Shown piece by piece: positions 1 through 6,647 of a stretch of 8,480 nt of DNA. This stretch comes from an uncultured Collinsella sp. (GTDB lineage Bacteria; Actinomycetota; Coriobacteriia; Coriobacteriales; Coriobacteriaceae), in assembly GCA_902475825.1 (NCBI GenBank), contig CABSBA010000059.1, positions 1 through 8,480 on the forward strand, given 5' to 3'. The position numbers and the translations under genes were made by a program. A model generated the notes under the pieces. The model saw only the letters and a list, made by a program, of their open reading frames with translations. It searched no databases and was not told the DNA's origin. Positions within the stretch are counted from its first letter, which is position 1. Each line of letters opens with the position of its first letter.

Positions 1-344
1 CGCTCATGCTCGCCGGGCTTATTTTACGCGTCTCGCACGAGAGCGCTCGACGCGATGAATACGATCGTCGTCGCGATAGCTTTGCCGTTATGGACGAGAG
101 CACTGCCGGTGTTCCCCATGCGCGTGGGGAGCGCTCGTCGCGTGGCGGTTTTACCGTCTTGAACGGTTTTGCTTCGGAGTCGGATGCCCGTCCGCGCTCG
201 GCGCCGCAGAGTCGCCCGCAACGACCGACGCCGCGCAATACGGGTGGCGGATATAATCGGATCGACTTGAATTCGGACCCGTCGGCGCGCTTGCGCACCG
301 ACGACCAGGGGTCGCGCGTACGAAGGGACTACCATGACCGATAA
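1..344 (+). CDS. ftsW: FtsW septal peptidoglycan polymerase, C-terminal end (5' partial)
   Basis: The reading frame is open from the first base (first full codon at 3) to TAA at 342-344. Visible residues begin LMLAGLILRVS, which resembles the end of the last membrane segment of SEDS-family FtsW/RodA proteins. About 100 hydrophilic, probably cytoplasmic residues follow. SEDS proteins polymerise lipid II into glycan strands with a class B PBP; FtsW does this at the septum. The position directly before murG is the usual dcw order and favours FtsW over RodA. The tail is rich in Arg, Ser, Asp and Pro, with about 21 Arg and no Lys in the visible 112 residues from Met, and looks disordered. The gene overlaps murG by 11 nt, suggesting translational coupling. 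The catalytic part lies outside the window, so identity rests on context plus the short membrane end. Confidence 0.78.
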   Translation, partial: LMLAGLILRVSHESARRDEYDRRRDSFAVMDESTAGVPHARGERSSRGGFTVLNGFASESDARPRSAPQSRPQRPTPRNTGGGYNRIDLNSDPSARLRTDDQGSRVRRDYHDR

Positions 345-1449
345 GATGACCGTTGCTATCGCAGCCGGCGGCACGGCGGGACATATCAACCCCGCACTCG
401 CCTTGGCCGAGGAGCTACGTGTCCGTGGCCACCACGTTGTGTTTGTGGGTCAGTCGCATAAGCTCGAGGGTCGTCTGGTTCCCGAGGCAGGGTTCGATTT
501 TGTGCCGATTACGGTTACGGGCTTCGACCGCTCCCGCCCTTGGACGGCATTGAGCTCGCTGTGGCGTGTCTATAAGGCGAAGCGCACGCTCGGCAGCCAT
601 TTTTCTAAAGCCTGCAAGCCCGATGTCGCTATAGGTTTTGGCGCCTATGTCGAGGTCCCGCTTCTGGGCTGGTGCAAAGACGCGGGCATTCCGTATCTGC
701 TGCACGAACAGAACTCCGTTCCGGGCCTTGCTAACAAGATGATGAGTTCGCATGCCGCCCGCGTTTGCATCTCGGTGCCGGCAGCACGTTCCGCGTTTGA
801 GCGCGAGGGCGATCCTGACCATGTGCTCATGACCGGCAACCCCGTGCGCCGTTCTGTGATCGAGGGGGATCGGGTTCGCGGTCGCAGGGCTCTCGACGTG
901 CCTGAGGACGCCACACTCCTGCTGGTTTTTGGCGGCTCACTTGGTGCTCAACATCTTAATGAGCGCGTGGCTTCGCTTAAAAACGAGTTGCTCTCGCGCG
1001 ATAATCTCTATGTTTTGCATTCGACGGGCGCCGATGGCTTTGAGGACACTAAGCGTGCCCTTGCTCTGACGCCCGAGGAGGCGAAGCGGTATCGCGTCCA
1101 GCCCTACATCGACAATATGGGCGATATGCTGGCCGCGGCCGATTTGGTCCTCTCGCGCTCGGGCGCTTCAAGCGTTGCCGAGATCGCGGCCCTTGCCACA
1201 CCTTCGGTACTGGTGCCGTATCCTCATGCGACGGCCGATCATCAGACCACCAATGCCCGCTATCTGGTCGATGCCGGTGCTGGCGTGCTCTGCGCCGATG
1301 CCGATATCGATACCCAGGCGTTTGCCGATGAGCTGCTGCATCTTATCGATGATGCGCAGGCGCGCGATGCCATGCGTCAGGCGGCTCGCGGTTTGGCCCA
1401 GGACCGCGCTGCCGTCCTTTTGGCAGACGCGGTAGAAGGATTGCGTTAG
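334..1449 (+). CDS. murG: MurG, UDP-GlcNAc:lipid I N-acetylglucosaminyltransferase
   Basis: MurG is a peripheral enzyme of the inner membrane face. It transfers GlcNAc from UDP-GlcNAc to lipid I, giving lipid II. The 371-residue product has the usual length and the GT-B layout. The N-domain has the glycine-rich loop GGTAGHINP (residues 12-20) with the conserved His17, and HEQNSVPGLANK starts at 124. The C-domain has GGSLGAQ (200-206), then SRSGASSVAE (274-283) and ATADHQTTNA (299-308), the family signature for binding the UDP-GlcNAc nucleotide and sugar. The ATG at 334 is preceded by GAAGGGA (322-328) at 5-nt spacing. A second ATG at 346 would place that site too far away, so 334 is preferred. 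The start lies inside the end of ftsW, consistent with co-translation. Nothing is missing or broken. Confidence 0.97.
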   Translation: MTDKMTVAIAAGGTAGHINPALALAEELRVRGHHVVFVGQSHKLEGRLVPEAGFDFVPITVTGFDRSRPWTALSSLWRVYKAKRTLGSHFSKACKPDVAIGFGAYVEVPLLGWCKDAGIPYLLHEQNSVPGLANKMMSSHAARVCISVPAARSAFEREGDPDHVLMTGNPVRRSVIEGDRVRGRRALDVPEDATLLLVFGGSLGAQHLNERVASLKNELLSRDNLYVLHSTGADGFEDTKRALALTPEEAKRYRVQPYIDNMGDMLAAADLVLSRSGASSVAEIAALATPSVLVPYPHATADHQTTNARYLVDAGAGVLCADADIDTQAFADELLHLIDDAQARDAMRQAARGLAQDRAAVLLADAVEGLR

Positions 1450-1545
1450 TTAGACGGGATATCGAGCTTGCGCTCGCGCGGATGCGGTAGGTGCGGTACA
1501 GTAGACGGGTTACAGGCAGTGTTTACGCAAGGAGTACACGAGCAC
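1450..1545 (+). other. murG-murC intergenic spacer
   Basis: This 96-nt gap is the only non-coding break between ftsW and ftsQ apart from 5 nt before murB. It contains a small hairpin (CGAGC 1463-1467, loop TTGC, GCTCG 1472-1476) without a T-run, so it is not an intrinsic terminator. It also has an 8-bp direct repeat TAGACGGG at 1451-1458 and 1502-1509. No convincing -35/-10 pair is visible. The frame stays open upstream of murC to a TTG at 1468, but that stretch lacks protein-like conservation and a ribosome binding site. Confidence 0.5.
1529..1535 (+). promoter_or_regulatory. murC ribosome binding site
   Basis: AAGGAGT lies 10 nt before ATG 1546 and fixes that start over the upstream in-frame TTG at 1468. 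Confidence 0.8.
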
Positions 1546-2964
1546 ATGGCTGATTCCCAGACTGCAACCTCCGCGCCCGATTTCAAGAGCGCCCATTTTA
1601 TCGGTATCGGTGGCGCCGGCATGAGCGGCATCGCCCTCGTCCTTCACGAGCGCGGCTATGTCGTTACCGGCTCCGACCTTAAGACGTCGCGCTATATTCG
1701 CCAGCTTACCCGCGCCGGCGTGAAGGTGCATGTGGGCCATGAGGCCGCCACCATCGACGAGGTCAAGCCCGACGTCGTCGTGGTCTCTACCGCTATTCCC
1801 GAGTCCAACCCCGAGCTCGTCCGTGCGCGCGAGCTGGGTATTCCCGTGTGGCCTCGCGCCAAGATGCTCTCGGCTCTGGGCCACGGCTACACCACCGTCG
1901 CCGTCGCCGGTACTCATGGCAAGACCACGACCTCTTCGATGTGTGCCACCATGCTCGACCGCATGGGTCTGGACCCCAGCTTCCTGATCGGTGGCATTGT
2001 CGAGGGCTACGATACCAACGGCAAGAACGGCTCGGGCGACTATTTTGTCGCCGAGGCGGATGAGTCCGACAGCTCCTTCCTGTTCCTTAACCCCAATGTG
2101 GTCATCGTGACCAACGTCGAGGCCGACCATCTCGATCATTACTCGGGTATCGAGGAGATCGAGGCCACCTTCGCCAAGTTTATGAGTCTGGTGGGCGAGG
2201 ACGGCACGGTCATCGTCTGTGGCGAGGACCCGCATCTGGTCGAGCTTGCCAAGTCGACGGGCCGTCATGTGCTTTCCTATGGCTTTGCCGAGACCAACGA
2301 CATCGTCTGCGTGCATCCGGATGTCAAGGGCATCCAGAGCGACTTTATCGTTCGCTTTGAGGACGGCACCGAGCACGCTGTCGAGATTAAGAGCAACCCC
2401 GGTCGTCACAACATGCTCAACGCCACGGCCGTCTTGACCGTCGCCCATGTCCTAGGCCTCGATATCGACGCCGCCGCTAAGGCACTTTCGAGTTTTGAAG
2501 GCGTCCGCCGTCGCTTTACCCACGTGGGCGATATCGACGGCATCACGGTGGTTGACGATTACGGCCATCATCCCACCGAGATCAAGGCGACGCTCGCTGC
2601 TGCCTCTTCGCTGGGCTACAAACATGTCGACGTCGTGTTCCAGCCGCACCGCTATTCGCGCCTGCAGGCTCTGTGCGATGACTTTGCCGACGCATTCGCC
2701 AATGCTGACAAGCTGCTGTTGATTGACGTGTTCTCTGCCGGCGAGATGCCCATCCCGGGCGTCACGTCCAAGATGCTTGCCGATACCGTGCGCGCCAAGC
2801 ATCCCGGCAAGGAGGTCGTGTACTGCTCGAGCCGTCTTGAGCTCAATGAGGAGCTCGAGAAGATGGTGGGCGAGGGCGATTTGCTGCTTACCATGGGCGC
2901 CGGCGACGTCACGACGGTCGGCCCCGAGTTCATCGAGTATCTGACTGCCAAGAAAGACGCTTAA
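1546..2964 (+). CDS. murC: MurC, UDP-N-acetylmuramate--L-alanine ligase
   Basis: MurC is a cytoplasmic ATP-dependent ligase that adds L-alanine to UDP-MurNAc, the first residue of the stem peptide. The 472-residue product carries all three Mur-ligase domains. The N-terminal Rossmann domain has GIGGAGMSGIA (from residue 20), the MurC-type UMAG-binding loop. The central ATPase has the P-loop GTHGKTT (122-128), AEADESD (169-175) and NVEADHLDHY (190-199). The C-terminal domain has DDYGHHPTEI (337-346) and QPHRYSR (366-372), both typical of MurC. The start was chosen because the glycine loop comes about 20 residues in, as is usual, and AAGGAGT precedes it. murB follows after 5 nt, so the two are surely co-transcribed. 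Family and activity are clear; the start is well supported. Confidence 0.97.
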   Translation: MADSQTATSAPDFKSAHFIGIGGAGMSGIALVLHERGYVVTGSDLKTSRYIRQLTRAGVKVHVGHEAATIDEVKPDVVVVSTAIPESNPELVRARELGIPVWPRAKMLSALGHGYTTVAVAGTHGKTTTSSMCATMLDRMGLDPSFLIGGIVEGYDTNGKNGSGDYFVAEADESDSSFLFLNPNVVIVTNVEADHLDHYSGIEEIEATFAKFMSLVGEDGTVIVCGEDPHLVELAKSTGRHVLSYGFAETNDIVCVHPDVKGIQSDFIVRFEDGTEHAVEIKSNPGRHNMLNATAVLTVAHVLGLDIDAAAKALSSFEGVRRRFTHVGDIDGITVVDDYGHHPTEIKATLAAASSLGYKHVDVVFQPHRYSRLQALCDDFADAFANADKLLLIDVFSAGEMPIPGVTSKMLADTVRAKHPGKEVVYCSSRLELNEELEKMVGEGDLLLTMGAGDVTTVGPEFIEYLTAKKDA

Positions 2965-2969
2965 ACCCC

Positions 2970-3881
2970 ATGGGTCTGTTTAACGCCGTCATGGCGCTTT
3001 CGGGCATGATCGATACGGACATAATTGAGGATGAACGCCTCGCGCGCCATACGAGCTATCGTATCGGCGGCAAGGCGGACCTCTTTGTGACGTGTCACAG
3101 CTATCATGCCCTGCGTCGCGCCGTGGCGGTGCTCGATCGTGAGCAGGTGCCGTGGGTCATTATCGGCAAGGGATCTAATCTGCTTGTTGCCGATGCAGGC
3201 TATCGCGGCGCCGTCATTTCGTTGGGGCGTGAGTTCCAGCGTACGGTTGTCGCCGAAGACGGTTGTACGCTGACGGTCGGTGCGGGCGTGATATTCGCTC
3301 GCCTAGTCAACGACGCGCTGTCGCGCAGCCTTTCGGGCCTTGAGTTTGCGGTCGGTATTCCCGGCTCCGTTGGCGGCGCCGTGTCCATGAATGCCGGCAC
3401 GCGAACCGAGTGGATTGGCTCGCTGGTCGAAGATGTCGTTACGTTTGACCCGAGCTCCGGCATCAAACATTACGCGGGCTCGGAGATCGCTTGGGGCTAC
3501 CGTGAATGCAGCCTGCCGCGTAACGAGATCATTCTGGAGTGCGTGCTCAAGCTCAAACCTGCGCCCAAGGCCGATATCCGTGAACGTATGGAGCGGTACC
3601 TGACGCGGCGTAAGCGCACACAGCCCATGGGCTGTGCATCCTGCGGGTCGGTATTTCGCAACCCGCCCGATGCGAGCGTGGGCAAGCTTATCGAGGATTG
3701 TGGATTAAAGGGTTTTTCGGTTGGCGGCGCGGAAGTTTCGCCCGTACACGCTAATTTTATCGTTAATAACGGAACCGCCTCGGCCGATGACGTGGCCGCG
3801 GTTATCAGACATGTGCACGGAAAGGTGAGGGAGGCGTATGGCATCGAGCTCAGACCGGAAGTTAAATTCCTCGGCTTCTAG
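2970..3881 (+). CDS. murB: MurB, UDP-N-acetylenolpyruvoylglucosamine reductase
   Basis: MurB is a cytoplasmic FAD enzyme that uses NADPH to reduce enolpyruvyl-UDP-GlcNAc to UDP-MurNAc, the MurC substrate. At 303 residues it matches the shorter type II MurB of Gram-positives. Motifs in order: HTSYRIGGKAD (27-37), GKGSNLL (66-72) and GIPGSVGGAVSMNAG (129-143) for FAD binding, YRE (177-179) with the conserved Arg, and GSVFRNP (226-232) with Ser227 as the likely proton donor. Near the C-terminus RPEVKFLG contains the expected catalytic Glu (about 297). The start is uncertain. The ATG at 2970 has no good Shine-Dalgarno sequence and probably relies on re-initiation after murC. In-frame ATGs at 2991 and 3006 are also possible and would remove 7 or 12 residues outside the conserved core. 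The 3' end overlaps ftsQ by 44 nt. Confidence 0.95.
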   Translation: MGLFNAVMALSGMIDTDIIEDERLARHTSYRIGGKADLFVTCHSYHALRRAVAVLDREQVPWVIIGKGSNLLVADAGYRGAVISLGREFQRTVVAEDGCTLTVGAGVIFARLVNDALSRSLSGLEFAVGIPGSVGGAVSMNAGTRTEWIGSLVEDVVTFDPSSGIKHYAGSEIAWGYRECSLPRNEIILECVLKLKPAPKADIRERMERYLTRRKRTQPMGCASCGSVFRNPPDASVGKLIEDCGLKGFSVGGAEVSPVHANFIVNNGTASADDVAAVIRHVHGKVREAYGIELRPEVKFLGF

Positions 3882-5106
3882 AGCATCGAAACCAACCTTC
3901 CGCCGCGCCGGAGGGCGTTCCGGCGCACCGTCTCAGCCTCAACGTAAATCCGTTATGCCTTCTAAGCCTGCTGGGTCCGTGCGGCCTGCCAAGCGTTCGA
4001 CTGCCGGTTCGCAGCTTGGCGGACGCCCCGCGGCCAAAAATGTTGCTCGTCCGGTGGCACGTCCCTCGGTGACGCCCAAACCGGCGATGGGCGCCATACC
4101 TTCTCGCCCCATAGCGTCGCCCAAGCCCTCGTTGGGGGCAAAGGCGACGCGTCCCGGTCGCGCGCTGGGTGCATCTAAGCCACGTATGCTGACGTCGGTG
4201 TCGACCTCCGCAAAACCGCAATCGGGCAAAAAGGGCTCTAATCCGTTGTCATCGATCGGCGCCTTGGCAAATCATGCGGCGGGTGCCGCTTCTGCCGTTA
4301 AGGGCAAGGGCAAAATCGTGGGCGGCATCCTTGCCGCTCTGGCAGTGCTTGCAGTCGTTGCCGTCGTCGTCATTAACTCTGGCCTGTTCGCCGCTACCGA
4401 TATTCAGATCCAGGGCAGCGAGCATGTGACCAAGCACGATGCCATCCAGCTGATCGATCTGCCCGAGAACACGTCGCTGTTCAATGTGAATCCCGACCAG
4501 ATCACCGAGGGCCTCAAGCAAAATCCGTGGGTTTCGGGCGTGGATGTTCAGCGTCAATTTCCCCATACGCTCATCATCACGCCGACGGAACGCAAGGTTA
4601 TCGCAATTGCCTACATTAGCTCCGACGATCTTGCATGGGCGATCGGGGACGATGACACATGGATTGCACCGCTGTCCACCTCGGTCGATGTTGACGACCA
4701 GGGCAATGTCATCACAACGGGGGAGGGTGCCAACACCCTAAACGGTATCGATGCCGCCCTGGCGCTCGCCAAACATTACGGTGCCGTGCTGTTGACCGAT
4801 GTCTCGGCCGATGTCGCGCCGGTTTCGGGGCAAGCCGTAAATTCCAAGGCCGTCAAGGCCGGCCTGGATTACGTCCGCGGTTTCTCGAGCGAGTTCCTGG
4901 GCCAGGTCAAGGATATTTCCACGCCCTCGGTCGAGGCCATCTCGGCGAATCTCGATAACGGTATCGAGGTGTCGCTCGGAGATTCGGACGACATTGCCAA
5001 AAAGGAGCGTATCGTGACCAAGCTGCTTTCGCAGGTGGAGGGCGTGACGTATATCAACGTTCGATCTCCTGGCAACTATACGTTTAGGAACGCACCGACC
5101 TCGTAG
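3838..5106 (+). CDS. ftsQ: FtsQ/DivIB cell division protein with long basic N-terminal extension
   Basis: FtsQ is a bitopic membrane protein that scaffolds the divisome, in other bacteria with FtsB/FtsL. Residues 1-160 are a low-complexity cytoplasmic region of Ser, Ala, Pro, Lys and Arg with many KP/RP dipeptides; I count 31 Lys/Arg and one acidic residue (Asp6). A hydrophobic segment at about 160-180 is the single transmembrane helix. Next comes a POTRA domain (about 186-255; TDIQIQGSEHV, then LFNVNP and NPWVSGVDVQRQFP). A beta domain follows and ends in the family-like IEVSLGD and YINVRSPGNYTFR. The 422-residue length exceeds the usual 250-330 because of the N-terminal tail. The ATG at 3838 is preceded by AGGTGAGGGAGG (3823-3834) and lies within murB. 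The next in-frame ATG (3955) lacks a comparable site. FtsQ identity is from architecture plus position before ftsZ. Confidence 0.92.
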   Translation: MASSSDRKLNSSASRASKPTFRRAGGRSGAPSQPQRKSVMPSKPAGSVRPAKRSTAGSQLGGRPAAKNVARPVARPSVTPKPAMGAIPSRPIASPKPSLGAKATRPGRALGASKPRMLTSVSTSAKPQSGKKGSNPLSSIGALANHAAGAASAVKGKGKIVGGILAALAVLAVVAVVVINSGLFAATDIQIQGSEHVTKHDAIQLIDLPENTSLFNVNPDQITEGLKQNPWVSGVDVQRQFPHTLIITPTERKVIAIAYISSDDLAWAIGDDDTWIAPLSTSVDVDDQGNVITTGEGANTLNGIDAALALAKHYGAVLLTDVSADVAPVSGQAVNSKAVKAGLDYVRGFSSEFLGQVKDISTPSVEAISANLDNGIEVSLGDSDDIAKKERIVTKLLSQVEGVTYINVRSPGNYTFRNAPTS

Positions 5107-5222
5107 CGTTTTCTGGCCTTTGTTGACGGGGCATACCGCGCCGTTTATCTGGTTTGTTTGGTTTTCACCGTCAATTATTTGACTGATACGTTCATAATGT
5201 GCAAACATAATACGGTTTACCT

Positions 5223-5251
5223 TTGCATTTACTTTCAACCTGAAGGTTAAT
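5223..5251 (+). promoter_or_regulatory. candidate ftsZ promoter (TTGCAT-N17-GTTAAT)
   Basis: TTGCAT (5223-5228) and GTTAAT (5246-5251) are separated by 17 nt, the ideal spacing for a primary sigma factor. Matches are 3/6 and 4/6, so this is weak. The -10 hexamer lies over the right arm of the AACCT/AGGTT palindrome, which could act as an operator. A start about 7 nt downstream would leave a leader of roughly 45 nt before ftsZ. Confidence 0.3.
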
Positions 5252-5293
5252 GTGCGCAGGGGTCAACCCATGCTATGGCTATAACCTTTGTTC

Positions 5294-5298
5294 GGAGG
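5294..5298 (+). promoter_or_regulatory. ftsZ ribosome binding site
   Basis: GGAGG lies 6 nt before ATG 5305. It favours this start over the in-frame ATG at 5275, which would add ten residues ([10 protein letters not shown]) before the usual short N-terminus of FtsZ. Confidence 0.8.
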
Positions 5299-5304
5299 AC
5301 CGAC

Positions 5305-6459
5305 ATGCACGAGACAGAGATCAACAACTACCTTGCCGTCATTAAGGTGGTCGGCGTCGGCGGCGGCGGTACCAACGCGGTCAATCGAATGATCGAAGAG
5401 GGCATCCGCGGCGTCGAGTTTGTTGCCATCAACACCGATGCTCAGGCACTCGCGATCTCTGATGCCGATATCAAGGTGCACATCGGCACCGACCTGACCC
5501 GCGGTCTGGGCGCTGGCGCCAACCCCGAGGTCGGCCGTAAGGCCGCCGATGAGTCCCGCGACGACATCGCCGAGGCGCTCGCTGGCGCCGATATGGTGTT
5601 CATCACCTGCGGCGAGGGCGGCGGCACCGGTACCGGCGCTGCCCCCATCGTTGCCGATATCGCGATGAACGAGGTCGGCGCGCTGACCGTCGCCGTCGTG
5701 ACCAAGCCCTTTACGTTTGAGGGCCGCAAGCGCAAGAAGAGCGCCGAGGAGGGCATCAAGACCCTCTCCGATTGCGTCGACACCATGATCGTTATCCCTA
5801 ACGACAAGCTGCTCGACATCGCCGAGAAGAAGACCACGATGCTCGAGGCGTTCGCGATTGCCGATGGCGTCCTTTCCCAGGGCACCCAGGGCATCACCGA
5901 CCTCATCACCGTCCCGGGTATCATCAACCTGGACTTCGCCGATGTTAAGACCATCATGAAGCAGGCCGGTACCGCCATGATGGGCATCGGTACCGCTTCT
6001 GGGGACACCCGTGCCGTCGACGCTGCCCAGCAGGCCATCTCCAGTCCGCTGCTCGAGAGCTCCATCGATGGCGCCACGCGTGTCCTGCTTTCCATCGCCG
6101 GCTCCAAGGACCTGGGCATCCAGGAGATCAGCGACGCCGCCGACGTTGTCGCCAATGCCGTCGACCCCGAGGCCAACATCATCTTCGGTACCGTTGTTGA
6201 CGAGTCCCTGGGCGACCAGGTGCGCATCACCGTTATCGCCACGGGCTTCTCCGACTCCAACGTCAACCGTCAGGACGAGCTCTTCGCTGCCCAGCAGTCC
6301 CAGAGCAAGGCCGCTGCTTCTGCTGAGCCGCAGCGCACCGCTCCGGCTGCCAGCCCCGCTCAGGCTGCCCCGACTCGCAACGTCGGTGGTACCGAGCTGC
6401 CCAACTTTGGCAACGATCAGTTTGAGCTTCCCGACTTCCTCAAGCGCGGCAGCTTCTAG
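5305..6459 (+). CDS. ftsZ: FtsZ, tubulin-like division GTPase
   Basis: FtsZ polymerises with GTP into the Z-ring at mid-cell and recruits the divisome. The 384-residue product is of normal length. The N-terminal nucleotide-binding half shows [11 protein letters not shown] near residue 19, [22 protein letters not shown] and the tubulin signature GGGTGTG (105-111). The T7 synergy loop NLDFADV (208-214) has Asp210 and Asp213, which complete the GTPase site of the next subunit. A variable Ala/Gln/Pro-rich linker (about 330-360) leads to the conserved C-terminal peptide, roughly FELPDFLKR (373-381), which binds partners such as SepF. Codons are almost uniformly C- or G-ending, more so than in neighbouring murG or ftsQ, consistent with high expression. 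ftsA is not present upstream, as is usual in actinobacteria. A strong terminator follows. Confidence 0.99.
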   Translation: MHETEINNYLAVIKVVGVGGGGTNAVNRMIEEGIRGVEFVAINTDAQALAISDADIKVHIGTDLTRGLGAGANPEVGRKAADESRDDIAEALAGADMVFITCGEGGGTGTGAAPIVADIAMNEVGALTVAVVTKPFTFEGRKRKKSAEEGIKTLSDCVDTMIVIPNDKLLDIAEKKTTMLEAFAIADGVLSQGTQGITDLITVPGIINLDFADVKTIMKQAGTAMMGIGTASGDTRAVDAAQQAISSPLLESSIDGATRVLLSIAGSKDLGIQEISDAADVVANAVDPEANIIFGTVVDESLGDQVRITVIATGFSDSNVNRQDELFAAQQSQSKAAASAEPQRTAPAASPAQAAPTRNVGGTELPNFGNDQFELPDFLKRGSF

Positions 6460-6483
6460 TTCGTTTTTATCAACGACCTGCAT

Positions 6484-6515
6484 GGGGTGCGTCCGATTGG
6501 GCGCACCCCTTTTTT
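6484..6515 (+). terminator. intrinsic terminator after ftsZ
   Basis: GGGGTGCG (6484-6491) pairs perfectly with CGCACCCC (6502-6509). T6492-G6501, C6493-G6500 and C6494-G6499 extend the stem to 11 bp around a GATT loop. Six T follow directly (6510-6515). It lies 25 nt after the ftsZ stop and should end the dcw transcript, so pgeF needs its own promoter or depends on read-through. Confidence 0.95.
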
Positions 6516-6550
6516 GTTGTGGTTCGTCTTTGTAAACGAAAGCCTCCAAT

Positions 6551-6572
6551 CTCCTTACGTTCCCTTTACGTT
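6551..6572 (+). repeat. tandem 11-bp direct repeat upstream of pgeF (PHO-box-like)
   Basis: Two 11-mers, CTCCTTACGTT (6551-6561) and CCCTTTACGTT (6562-6572), match at 9 of 11 positions and share TTACGTT. A 7-bp repeat with 4-bp spacing and 11-bp period is the geometry used by PhoB/PhoP-family response regulators. The hexamer phase CTTACG/TTTACG is near the B. subtilis PhoP TT(A/T/C)ACA type, not an exact match. TATCCT at 6592-6597 could be a -10 element, but its distance is not standard. Function is inferred from geometry and from pst genes downstream. Confidence 0.35.
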
Positions 6573-6579
6573 TGGTCCG

Positions 6580-6647
6580 TACTGCTGCGGGTATCCTTTT
6601 GATGAAGTATGGCAGCCGTATGACACGGACTGCTGCGGCGTCGCCGC
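6580..6647 (+). promoter_or_regulatory. pgeF leader with alternative RNA hairpins
   Basis: ACTGCTGCGG occurs twice (6581-6590 and 6629-6638). Between the copies lies GCAGCCGTA (6612-6620), which can pair with either. Option one: 6580-6588 with 6612-6620, eight pairs with one mismatch and a 23-nt loop. Option two: 6612-6619 with 6625-6633, eight pairs with one bulged A and a 5-nt loop. The two are mutually exclusive. A further GC palindrome GCGGCG-T-CGCCGC spans 6635-6647. No T-run follows, so control of translation would be more likely than termination. Regulation is inference. Confidence 0.35.

Larger units (their letters stand above)
5107..5304 (+). promoter_or_regulatory. ftsQ-ftsZ intergenic region with candidate ftsZ regulatory elements
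   Basis: This 198-nt gap is visibly more AT-rich than the flanking genes, as expected for a promoter region. -35-like hexamers are TTGACG (5123-5128) and TTGACT (5179-5184); CATAAT occurs at 5193-5198 and 5206-5211. The spacing between TTGACT and the second CATAAT is 21 nt, longer than ideal. Four consecutive hexamers TTTACC, TTTGCA, TTTACT, TTCAAC occupy 5216-5239. Two short inverted repeats follow: AACCT-GA-AGGTT (5237-5248) and GGGT-CA-ACCC (5260-5269). No terminator hairpin with a T-run follows ftsQ, so read-through into ftsZ is likely as well. Confidence 0.5.

Noticed and set aside
1463..1476. Hairpin between murG and murC as a terminator
   Set aside because: Only a 5-bp stem and no T-run follows.
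1451..1509. Direct repeat TAGACGGG (1451-1458 and 1502-1509) as an operator
   Set aside because: Eight bases 51 nt apart in a short GC-rich gap may be chance; no promoter nearby supports an operator.
1468..1545. Upstream extension of murC from TTG 1468 (26 more residues)
   Set aside because: No ribosome binding site at the TTG, atypical Cys/Arg-rich residues, and a good AAGGAGT before ATG 1546.
1510..2448. 312-codon open frame on the minus strand opposite murC
   Set aside because: Same codon-bias shadow effect; the + strand encodes an intact MurC with all motifs.
3862..4221. Minus-strand and alternative-frame ORFs over the ftsQ tail
   Set aside because: They are Arg-rich shadows of the repetitive Pro/Lys/Ser coding sequence; the + frame has a ribosome binding site and continues into a clear FtsQ.
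5263..6549. 428-codon open frame on the minus strand opposite ftsZ
   Set aside because: It mirrors the G/C-ending codon pattern of ftsZ, has Gly/Asp/Leu-rich low-information sequence with no recognisable domain, and crosses the terminator.
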